A stretch of 64,000 nt of DNA from JAAFHN01 sp031421855 (GTDB lineage: Bacteria > Pseudomonadota > Gammaproteobacteria > Burkholderiales > Burkholderiaceae_C). The notes below the pieces were generated by a model. That model ran no database searches, was not told the origin of the DNA, and saw only the letters and a list, made by a program, of their open reading frames with translations. Shown piece by piece: positions 44,568 to 52,735 of this stretch. A program made the translations under genes and the position numbers. The stretch's first letter is position 1, and the number at the start of each line of letters is the position of its first letter. The stretch lies in NCBI GenBank assembly GCA_031421855.1, contig JANOPN010000182.1, positions 1 through 64,000 of the forward strand, written 5' to 3'.

Positions 44568-45236
44568 TCAACCCCAACGGATTGCAACAAACGCCACCGC
44601 CGCCGCGCAAACCACCCAAACCGCCAGTGCGGTGAGGCGGCTGTTGAGGTCGTCGCGCGAGCTGGGCACGCGTTCGATTGACTCGACTGCTTTATCGCCG
44701 TGGATCATCGGGCGAATCAAGTTCTCCCGTTTTTTGAACAAATAGAACAAAATAGCTGCAACATGCAGGCCGATGAGCGCCAATAGCAGCCATTGACCAT
44801 ATGCTTTGTGCCAGCCGGTGGCTTGCAAAGCGATGGCTGAAGAAACAAATTTGTTCAGTGGGCCGACGGTTGCGATCTCATCGTCAGACACCAGGCCGCT
44901 TGCGACTTGGATCACCAAAACCGCCAGCAAACCAAAAACCGACATCGCGCCCATGGGGTTGTGGCCCACCGACACGTGGGTGGGCGCTTGCCCGCGCAGG
45001 TAAGCCAAAACCGTGCTGGGGCTGTAGATGAACGAGATGAATTTGGAGTAGTGGCCGCCAATCAAGCCCCAAACCACCCGCCACAACAACAGCGTGGCGA
45101 CAAACATGCCCAGGCGCATGTGCCAGATCATGGCGTTTCCACCAACCTTGGCCGAGATGATGGAGCCAACGATCGCCAAAAACAGCGACCAATGGAAGAT
45201 CCGCGTGGGTAAGTCCCAAACCCTTGTTGTTTGCAT
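44568..45236 (-). CDS. Cytochrome b561-type membrane protein
   Basis: A 222-residue protein with four membrane helices and the haem-ligand pattern of the Ni-hydrogenase-type/b561 cytochromes: RIFHWSLF in helix 1, WHMRLGM in helix 2, and GWHKAYGQW and IGLHVAAI in the later helices. It probably passes electrons between the quinone pool and a periplasmic cytochrome. ATG 45236 is chosen as GAGG lies about 10 bp upstream and the N terminus (TTRVWDLPTRIFHW) is standard. Divergent from a cytochrome c' gene, its likely partner. Confidence 0.88.
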   Translation of the reverse strand: MQTTRVWDLPTRIFHWSLFLAIVGSIISAKVGGNAMIWHMRLGMFVATLLLWRVVWGLIGGHYSKFISFIYSPSTVLAYLRGQAPTHVSVGHNPMGAMSVFGLLAVLVIQVASGLVSDDEIATVGPLNKFVSSAIALQATGWHKAYGQWLLLALIGLHVAAILFYLFKKRENLIRPMIHGDKAVESIERVPSSRDDLNSRLTALAVWVVCAAAVAFVAIRWG

Positions 45237-45430
45237 CTTGCTTGCCTCGTGTGTTTTTGCCGAATTGACGTGCTTCAACTCGGTATTGATCCCAGTGGGG
45301 TGAACTTTATGCAAGAGAGGATACTCACGGTTGGGTTCCTCAAAGCAAGAACAAATGGTGTTTTTAGCTTTTGGAACGCAAACATCGTGAGAATTCACCC
45401 AACGGCACACCTCTCGGACCAGGACAACAC

Positions 45431-45895
45431 ATGAAACACAGCTTGATTGGCGGCCTTTTAATTGGTGCAACCCTCGGCCTCAGCACCACAGCCTTCGCCC
45501 AATTCCAACGCCCCGAGGCAGCAGTCAAATACCGCCAAAGCGCATTGACCGTCATGGGCACGCATTTTGGTCGCGTGGCCGCCATGGCCAATGGCCGCGT
45601 GCCGTTTGACGCCAAAGTCGCACAAGACAACATCGCCGTCGTCGAGGCGATGGCCAAGCTGCCATGGGCCGGGTTCACGGCTGACACCGAGTCAATTTCT
45701 CCCCGCGTCAAGCCCGAAGCCTGGAAAGAAATGCCCAAGTTCAAAGAACTCGGCGACAAAATGCAAGTTGAGGTGACGAAACTGGCTGCGGCTGGCAAAA
45801 CCGGCAACATCGATCAAATCAAGGCCGCAGTTGGCGCGGTTGGCGGCAGTTGCAAGGCTTGCCACGACGCATACCAAGTGCCAGCGCCGAAGTAA
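45431..45895 (+). CDS. Cytochrome c' (c556 class)
   Basis: A 154-residue periplasmic four-helix cytochrome. The signal peptide ends around TTAFA|QF; the haem site is at the C terminus (CKACHDAYQ), as in class II c-type cytochromes. Such proteins bind NO or take part in electron transfer. ATG 45431 starts the signal peptide; the open frame upstream is not part of it. It is divergent from the cytochrome b gene (195 bp between starts), an arrangement known for cytochrome c' with b561 partners. Confidence 0.92.
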   Translation: MKHSLIGGLLIGATLGLSTTAFAQFQRPEAAVKYRQSALTVMGTHFGRVAAMANGRVPFDAKVAQDNIAVVEAMAKLPWAGFTADTESISPRVKPEAWKEMPKFKELGDKMQVEVTKLAAAGKTGNIDQIKAAVGAVGGSCKACHDAYQVPAPK

Positions 45896-45912
45896 ACCAA
45901 GCGCTGACAACG

Positions 45913-45939
45913 AAAAAGCGGCCAAATGGCCGCTTTTTT
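45913..45939. terminator. Bidirectional rho-independent terminator
   Basis: Stem GCGGCC / GGCCGC with loop AAAT, flanked by A5 and T6. It lies between the convergent cytochrome c' and TlpA-like genes and can serve both. Confidence 0.9.
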
Positions 45940-45954
45940 CATGCCAGCCCACAA

Positions 45955-46491
45955 TCAGGTTTGGGCGAGCAACTCACCGACTAATGTGCGCAACGCCGCG
46001 AAATCGGGCTGTCCGACATAGGTTTTGACGATCTCACCGCGTTTGTTGACCAAAAAGCTGGTTGGCGTGATCGCCACGTCGCCCCAGGCTTTCGCAACCG
46101 CGCCGGTGTTGTCAATTGCCACCTTGAAGGGCAGCTTTCGGCTCTCAGCGTAGTTCACCACGTAGGCGGGTGGGTCGTATTTCATGGCCACGGCCAGCAT
46201 GTCGTAGCCCTTTGGCGAGAGCTCGTTGTAGACCTTGGTGAGTTCAGGCATTTCGGCCACACAAGTCACGCAGCTGGTCGCCCAAAAATTCACAAAAGTG
46301 ACCTTGCCCATCAACGCGCTTGATGGCATTCGGGTGCCGTCAAGCAGCACAAATGTTGAAGCGGGTGCCAGTTTGGCTGCACATCCGGGCAAAGCGGTAG
46401 CACCCAGCAGCCCGATTGAGCCCAAAGCGGGCCAACGCCCTAGCCCCAAGGCCAAAAATCGGGCAAGATGATTTCTGCGACCGCCATCCAC
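45955..46491 (-). CDS. TlpA-like thioredoxin-fold lipoprotein
   Basis: About 178 residues. A hydrophobic start ending in TALPGC suggests a lipoprotein; the thioredoxin-like domain has the redox motif CVTC in FVNFWATSCVTCVAEMPEL and the cis-Pro in ITPTSFLV. It is a periplasmic disulphide oxidoreductase or reductase of the TlpA/ResA type, which often serves c-type cytochrome maturation; the nearby cytochromes fit. The start is uncertain: GTG 46491 gives a normal signal and does not overlap the divergent DUF4197 gene; longer starts would. Confidence 0.78.
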   Translation of the reverse strand: MDGGRRNHLARFLALGLGRWPALGSIGLLGATALPGCAAKLAPASTFVLLDGTRMPSSALMGKVTFVNFWATSCVTCVAEMPELTKVYNELSPKGYDMLAVAMKYDPPAYVVNYAESRKLPFKVAIDNTGAVAKAWGDVAITPTSFLVNKRGEIVKTYVGQPDFAALRTLVGELLAQT

Positions 46492-46530
46492 CGGCTGATC
46501 AAGGCGAGCTTTTTTTAAGGCAAACAACAC

Positions 46531-47355
46531 ATGCGTTCCCTCCAACATCAACAAACCACCAACGACACAAACTACGAACCCACGGCGAGCGGCTTGTGGA
46601 TTCCCAACCAAACGCCCAGCGGCGTGAGCCGTCGCCAGTCCAGTGGCGTGAGCCGCCGTCAGTTTAGCCAACTTGGTGCAGGTGCGTTGGGTGCGTTGAT
46701 TGTCGCAACCTACGAGCAAGCCTACGCCCTGAGCCTAGGCGATTTGACCAACAAAGACGCATCAGCCGCACTGAAGACCGCCCTTGAAAAGGGCGCACTC
46801 GCTGCGGTGGGCATTCTGGGCAAACCCGATGGATTCTTGGGCAACGACAAAGTTCGCATTGCTTTGCCGGGTTTTTTGGAAGATGCCGGTAAGTTGTTGT
46901 CCAAATTGGGGCAAAACCGGCGCATCGAAGAGCTCGTGACCGCCATGAACCGGGGCGCAGAACAAGCTGTGCCGTATTCCAAAGACTTGCTGCGCAACGC
47001 CGTTCGCAGCATGAATGTGGTCGACGCCAAAAACATCCTCACGGGCGGCGACACCTCAGTCACGGGCTTTTTCGCCGAAAAAACCCGTCTGCCACTGATC
47101 GAGAAGTTTTTGCCAGTCGTCAACACCGCGACTGAGAAGGTGGGCCTCGCGCAAAAGTACAACGACTTCGGCTCAAAGGCCACGGCGCTGGGCTTGGTCA
47201 AAGCCGAAGACGCCAACATCCAGCGCTACGTGACCACCCGCGCCCTAGATGGTCTGTACCTCGTCATCGGTGAACAAGAGCGTGCGATCCGCGCCGACCC
47301 CGTGGCGACCGGTAGCGCGATTTTGAAGAAGGTTTTTGGCATTTTGAAAGGGTGA
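46531..47355 (+). CDS. DUF4197 protein with a Tat signal carrying a duplicated RR motif
   Basis: A 274-residue protein. After a 30-residue polar start comes SGVSRRQ twice in a row, the second continuing as FSQLGAGALGALIVA, which fits a twin-arginine export signal (SRRQFS then a hydrophobic stretch). The duplication is visible in the DNA as a 24-bp tandem repeat near 46618-46665. The mature part (about 70-274) is a DUF4197 domain with repeated AL-KGALAAVGILG and VTAMNRGAEQAVPYSKDLLRNAV, function unknown. Confidence 0.82.
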   Translation: MRSLQHQQTTNDTNYEPTASGLWIPNQTPSGVSRRQSSGVSRRQFSQLGAGALGALIVATYEQAYALSLGDLTNKDASAALKTALEKGALAAVGILGKPDGFLGNDKVRIALPGFLEDAGKLLSKLGQNRRIEELVTAMNRGAEQAVPYSKDLLRNAVRSMNVVDAKNILTGGDTSVTGFFAEKTRLPLIEKFLPVVNTATEKVGLAQKYNDFGSKATALGLVKAEDANIQRYVTTRALDGLYLVIGEQERAIRADPVATGSAILKKVFGILKG

Positions 47356-47375
47356 TGTGATGCGTTAGGCGGTGC

Positions 47376-47437
47376 AAATTTCATAGCAACAAGCCCAATG
47401 AATCCGTTGACCAGATGCCAAAAACACATCAAAAAGC
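47376..47437 (+). repeat. R65 repeat copy 11 (at the 3' end of recA)
   Basis: Reads TTTCATAGCAACAAGCCCAA then TGAATCCGTTGACCAGATGC, ending ACACATCAAAAAGCC. It lies between the convergent DUF4197 and recA genes, 12 bp from the recA stop. The recX gene that often follows recA is not here. Confidence 0.85.
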
Positions 47438-47448
47438 CGCTCAAAGTC

Positions 47449-48507
<1,059 letters not shown>

Positions 48508-48576
48508 GAGTTGTCCAATGAAATCAAATGCTTAGAAGCGCAATCGGTTGCTGCTTGCTGCCTGAACACAACAACA

Positions 48577-48596
48577 GCCTGTTTGCTTAGCCAGTA
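48577..48596 (-). promoter_or_regulatory. LexA (SOS) box upstream of recA
   Basis: On the recA strand the sequence is TACTGGCTAAGCAAACAGGC, matching CTG-N10-CAG with the outer TA of the consensus on one side. It is 70 bp upstream of the recA start and about the same distance from the divergent MarR gene, so it may act on both. Confidence 0.7.
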
Positions 48597-48665
48597 CTGT
48601 AATTCAATTGATGGTCAACGATTTCAATTATTTTAGTCAGTTTGGTTGACGATATAATTGACCGT

Positions 48666-49205
48666 GTGAACACCGATTTTCAAGCCCAAACACCTTGGCA
48701 GGATGCCCATTTGGGGCGGCTCTTAGGGCATGCGCTGCGGCGATTTGATGCGCGGGTGTTGGCCTTGATGGCCGACGACCCGGGCGTGCCGCTGGGTTTG
48801 AGCAATTTGGCGCGGCGCGATCAAATCAGTGCGGCGCACATCCACATCACGCGCCATTTGCCGCGCTCGGGCGCGCGCTTGGGTGAGTTGGGCCTGAGCG
48901 CGGGCATGAGCAAGCAAGCGATGGCAAAGTTGGTTGATCAAGCCCAAGCTTGGGGCTTGCTGGATCGCAAGTCCGATGCACGCGACGCGCGCGCGCAACA
49001 GCTTTGCTTCACGCCTGTCGGTTTGGCGTGGTTGGACGCGTTCGAGCGGGCGACCGCGCAGGCTCAAGCCGAGTTCAAGGCCGATGTGGGCGACGCGGTG
49101 GCAACGGTGATGACGCTGGGACTCGAGGCTTATGCCAGCGGATACGAGCTGATTGCGAGCGGCAAGCGGTTGAAGTCTACTACTAAAATAGTAGCAAAGA
49201 AGTGA
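48666..49205 (+). CDS. MarR family transcriptional regulator
   Basis: About 179 residues with a winged-helix fold: helix block LGELGLSAGMSKQAMAKLVDQAQAWGLLDRKSDARDARAQQLCFTPVGLAWLDA has the recognition helix and the wing of the family. The start is taken as GTG 48666, with TTG 48642 as alternative. The last residues (TKIVAKK) and the stop codon come from the left part of an R65 copy, so the C terminus was altered by the element. Divergent from recA. Confidence 0.82.
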   Translation: MNTDFQAQTPWQDAHLGRLLGHALRRFDARVLALMADDPGVPLGLSNLARRDQISAAHIHITRHLPRSGARLGELGLSAGMSKQAMAKLVDQAQAWGLLDRKSDARDARAQQLCFTPVGLAWLDAFERATAQAQAEFKADVGDAVATVMTLGLEAYASGYELIASGKRLKSTTKIVAKK

Positions 49206-49240
49206 ATGAATTCGGTGACCAGCGGCATATTTGTTTAGAA
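49184..49240 (+). repeat. R65 repeat copy 12 (supplies the marR-type gene's stop)
   Basis: A diverged copy: AAAATAGTAGCAAAGAAGTG then AATGAATTCGGTGACCAGCG. The TGA at 49203-49205 that ends the MarR gene is within it. Confidence 0.75.
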
Positions 49241-49313
49241 ATTGGCGTAAAACCCGTGTCAAAGCGCGATGCGAGCGTGTCAGAATGAACTTCATCAAAA
49301 AAACGAGGGCGAC

Positions 49314-49991
49314 ATGCGCATTTTGATTGCCGAAGATGACCAGGTGTTGGCCGACGGTTTGCTGCGCACCCTGCGTGCCTCGGGCGCTGCCGTTGACCAC
49401 GTCACCGACGGCGCGCAGGCCGATGCGGCCTTGACGACGCATGGCGAGCTGGATTTGCTGATTTTGGATTTGGGGCTGCCGCGCATGCACGGCTTGGAGG
49501 TGCTCAGGCGGCTGCGTGCACGCGGGGCTCATTTGCCTGTGCTGATTTTGACGGCCGCTGACAGCGTTGAGGAGCGCGTGAAGGGCTTGGATTTGGGCGC
49601 TGACGACTACATGGCCAAGCCGTTTTCGTTGCATGAGTTGGAGGCCCGAGTCAGGGCTTTGGGGCGACGCAACGCGGGTGCCAGCAGCAACTTGATCAAG
49701 CACGGCCCGCTGGTGTACGACCAGTCGAGCCGCATGGCATCCATTGATGGTCGTGCGCTGGATTTGTCGGCCAGAGAGGTGAGTTTGCTGGAGGTGTTGC
49801 TCAAACGCGCTGGGCGGCTGGTGAGCAAGGAGCAGCTGGTGGAGCGGCTGTGCGAGTGGGGCGATGAGGTCACGATCAACGCGATTGAGGTCTACGTGCA
49901 TCGCCTGCGCAAGAAAATCGAGACCGGCCCGATCGAAATCGCGACCGTCCGCGGCCTCGGTTACTGTCTGCAAAAAATACCCGAGGCGTGA
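49314..49991 (+). CDS. OmpR-family response regulator (TctD/QseB-like)
   Basis: A 225-residue regulator. The receiver domain has the acidic pair in AEDD, the phosphorylated Asp in LLILDLGLPRMHG, and Lys in DDYMAKPFS; the C-terminal winged helix ends VRGLGYCL. ATG 49314 gives the standard start MRILIAEDD. The sensor kinase gene follows 21 bp downstream, so they form a two-component pair. Confidence 0.94.
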   Translation: MRILIAEDDQVLADGLLRTLRASGAAVDHVTDGAQADAALTTHGELDLLILDLGLPRMHGLEVLRRLRARGAHLPVLILTAADSVEERVKGLDLGADDYMAKPFSLHELEARVRALGRRNAGASSNLIKHGPLVYDQSSRMASIDGRALDLSAREVSLLEVLLKRAGRLVSKEQLVERLCEWGDEVTINAIEVYVHRLRKKIETGPIEIATVRGLGYCLQKIPEA

Positions 49992-50012
49992 TGCCCGCCA
50001 AGCCAAGCGACC

Positions 50013-51497
50013 ATGCCGTTTAAGAATTTGCGGCTTTTTCCTCGGGAACAGCGCTCGCTGTTCAGTGACATCTTGGATTGGATGCTCACGCCGCTGTTGA
50101 TTTTGTGGCCGTTTAGTTTGGTGCTCACCTGGCTGGTTGCTCAAAGCGTCGCCGATCGACCATTTGATCGCGCACTGGAATTCGACGTGCAAGTGATGTC
50201 GCAATTTGTGACGGTGCAGCGCGTTGCGGGTGTGGCTTTGGCCGCGAACAGTTTTCGCACGCAAGTGAATTTTCCTGCACCAGCGCGTGAGCTGCTGCGT
50301 GCGGGCGATTCAGACTTTGTGTACTACCAAGTGCTGGGTGCTCGGGGTGAGTTTGTGGTCGGCGAGCGCGACTTTCCACTGCCCAGCGAAGACGATGCGG
50401 TTGTTTTGGGTGTGCCGATGCTGCGTGACGATGTGCTGCGCGGCGAAGACCTTCGGGTGGCGTACATGTGGGTCAAGGTCGGACCCGCAAATGCCAGGCC
50501 GATCTTGATTCAGGTTGGCGAAACCCGTGAAAAGCGGGCCACGCTGGCCACCGAGATCATCAAGGGGGTGATGCTGCCGCAATTCATCACCATGCCTTTG
50601 GCTGTGCTGCTGGTGTGGTTTGCCTTGGTTCGCGGCATTCGACCGCTTGCGCTGCTGGAGCGGCGCATCCACGCCCGCAAGCCTGACGATTTAAGCCCCA
50701 TCGACGAGCGGGAGGTGCCGGTGGAGGTTGCACCGCTGGTGGCATCGGTCAACGAGCTGCTGAAGCGTCAAAAGTTCGCCGCACAGGCGCAAAAGCGATT
50801 CTTGGCTGATGCGGCGCATCAGCTCAAAACGCCATTGGCGGGTCTTCGCATGCAGGCGGAGTTGGCGCTTCGCGCCGACCATTCCACCAATGACCTGAAA
50901 CATTCGTTGCGCCAAATGGCTCGAGCAAGCGCCCGAGCGACCCATACCGTCAATCAGTTGCTGTCGCTTGCGCGCTCGGAGCTGACGGGTGAAACCATCA
51001 AGCTGGAACCCCTTGACGTGGCGCGGTTGGTCGCGGATGCCGTGCGCGACGCCGTGCCTCGGGCGCTGGACAAGCGGATTGATTTGGGGTTTGACGCCCC
51101 GTTGGGTGAGGCCACAGTCCACGCGCTGGGCAATCCGACGCTTTTGGCCGAGTTGGTTCGAAACTTGATCGACAACGCGCTGAACTACACCTCGCGCGAG
51201 GGTGTAGTCACGGCGCGGGTGCTGGCTGCAGCCCATGCCGACGGGGGGGTCGAAATTCAGGTTGAAGACAATGGCGTGGGCATTGCGCTGGCCAATCGCG
51301 AATTGGTTTTTGAGCCGTTTTATCGCGTGTTGGGCTCAGAAGCCGACGGATCGGGTCTGGGTTTGTCGATTGTTCGCGAAATTGTGCGGCTGCACGGTGC
51401 GAGCATCAGCATCGAGACGGCGCATCCCCTGGCGGATGAGCCCGTGCAAGGAACGCGGTTCACCGTGCGATTGACGGCTTGCGACAAGCCCAGTTAG
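50013..51497 (+). CDS. Sensor histidine kinase (TctE-like)
   Basis: A 494-residue inner-membrane kinase: helix 1 (about 25-45), a periplasmic sensor domain of the 2CSK_N type (about 46-185), helix 2 (about 190-212), a HAMP-like link, the H-box DAAHQLKTPLAG (phosphorylated His), N-box NLIDNALNYT and G-boxes VEDNGVGI and GSGLGLSIV. The layout and the Bug protein genes elsewhere fit the TctE family, which senses carboxylates; the ligand is not known. It overlaps the convergent mnmA by 4 bp. Confidence 0.93.
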   Translation: MPFKNLRLFPREQRSLFSDILDWMLTPLLILWPFSLVLTWLVAQSVADRPFDRALEFDVQVMSQFVTVQRVAGVALAANSFRTQVNFPAPARELLRAGDSDFVYYQVLGARGEFVVGERDFPLPSEDDAVVLGVPMLRDDVLRGEDLRVAYMWVKVGPANARPILIQVGETREKRATLATEIIKGVMLPQFITMPLAVLLVWFALVRGIRPLALLERRIHARKPDDLSPIDEREVPVEVAPLVASVNELLKRQKFAAQAQKRFLADAAHQLKTPLAGLRMQAELALRADHSTNDLKHSLRQMARASARATHTVNQLLSLARSELTGETIKLEPLDVARLVADAVRDAVPRALDKRIDLGFDAPLGEATVHALGNPTLLAELVRNLIDNALNYTSREGVVTARVLAAAHADGGVEIQVEDNGVGIALANRELVFEPFYRVLGSEADGSGLGLSIVREIVRLHGASISIETAHPLADEPVQGTRFTVRLTACDKPS

Positions 51498-52642
51498 CTT
51501 GGGTTAGGTGGATCGACTTGTGCGATTACGCCGCCGCCCAAACAGACCTCACCGTGGTACAAAACTGCCGATTGACCGGGTGTGACGGCCCATTGCGGGC
51601 TTTGAAACGCCAACTGGAAACCGCCTTCAACGGCATCGACTTGTGCGGGTGAGTCGGCCTGCCGATAGCGCGTTTTGCTGCCCGCAACTGCGCTTTGGGG
51701 CGGCGCGCCCGATACCCAGCTGGGGTCTTTCGCTATCAGTCTCGTGGATTGCAGCCACGGGTGGTCATGCCCTTGAACCGCCCATAAGGTGTTGGCTTCA
51801 ATGTCTTTGCGGGCGACAAACCAAGCTTGGTGGTCACTCAAACCGCGCTGTCCTTGGGCTTGAACGGCCTTCAATGCCGCACCGCTTGCCTTGAGGCCGC
51901 CAATTCCCAAGCCTTGGCGCTGGCCCAAGGTGTAAAAACTCAAACCCACATGCTCGCCGATGGTGCGCCCCTCAGGCGACTTGATCGGTCCCGGTGCGTG
52001 GGCAATGTAGCGGTTCAAAAACTCGCGAAAAGGCCGCTCACCAATGAAGCAAATGCCCGTGCTGTCTTTTTTCTTGGCGTTGGGCAAGCCAATGCTCAGT
52101 GCGACCTCTCGAACCTGGGTTTTACGCAACTCACCCACGGGGAAGCGTGTTTTGGCAAGCTGCGGCTGGTTGAGGCGGTGCAAAAAGTAGCTTTGGTCTT
52201 TGCTCTCGTCCAAGCCCTTGAGCAGCTCATGCAGATTCGTGACCGGGTTGTGGCGCACGCGCGCGTAGTGCCCTGTTGCGATTGCATCCGCGCCCAAACG
52301 CATGGCGTGGTCTAAAAATGCCTTGAACTTGATCTCCGCGTTGCACAGCACATCGGGGTTGGGCGTTCGGCCAGCTTGGTATTCGCGCAAAAACTCGGCG
52401 AAAACCCGGTCGCGATACTCAGACGCGAAGTTCACATGCTCGATTTCAATGCCCAGCACGTCGGCGACCGATGCGGCGTCGACAAAGTCTTGGTTGCTGG
52501 CGCAATATTCGCTGTCGTCGTCATCTTCCCAGTTTTTCATGAAGATGGCCACGACCTCGTGGCCTTGCTGTTTGAGCAAATGGGCGCTGACGGCGGAGTC
52601 CACGCCCCCGCTTAAGCCCACGACGATTCTTTGACGTTGCAT
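51494..52642 (-). CDS. mnmA: tRNA 2-thiouridylase MnmA
   Basis: A 382-residue enzyme that thiolates U34 of Lys, Glu and Gln tRNAs. The PP-loop is GLSGGVDSAVSA, the two catalytic Cys residues are in NPDVLCNAEIKF and DSTGICFIGERPF, and the C-terminal beta-barrel ends in YHGEVCLGGGVI. ATG 52642 is used; GTG 52645 is in frame. An R65 copy lies 30 bp upstream. Confidence 0.95.
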   Translation of the reverse strand: MQRQRIVVGLSGGVDSAVSAHLLKQQGHEVVAIFMKNWEDDDDSEYCASNQDFVDAASVADVLGIEIEHVNFASEYRDRVFAEFLREYQAGRTPNPDVLCNAEIKFKAFLDHAMRLGADAIATGHYARVRHNPVTNLHELLKGLDESKDQSYFLHRLNQPQLAKTRFPVGELRKTQVREVALSIGLPNAKKKDSTGICFIGERPFREFLNRYIAHAPGPIKSPEGRTIGEHVGLSFYTLGQRQGLGIGGLKASGAALKAVQAQGQRGLSDHQAWFVARKDIEANTLWAVQGHDHPWLQSTRLIAKDPSWVSGAPPQSAVAGSKTRYRQADSPAQVDAVEGGFQLAFQSPQWAVTPGQSAVLYHGEVCLGGGVIAQVDPPNPS

Positions 52643-52671
52643 CACTTGATTTTACAAAGTCAAATCGACAC

Positions 52672-52735
52672 TATTAAAAATATAGCAACGAATTCAATGA
52701 ATCCGGTGACCAATGGCTAAAAACTCACTAAATTA
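52672..52735 (+). repeat. R65 repeat copy 13 (at the stop of the 7TM kinase)
   Basis: Reads AAAAATATAGCAACGAATTC then AATGAATCCGGTGACCAATG, ending ACTCACTAAATTAG. The TAG stop of the minus-strand kinase gene lies in its right edge, in the same place as for the LysR gene. Confidence 0.85.

Noticed and set aside
48723..50264. 513-codon minus-strand frame
   Set aside because: It lies opposite the MarR gene, the response regulator and the kinase start, all of which have clear domains.
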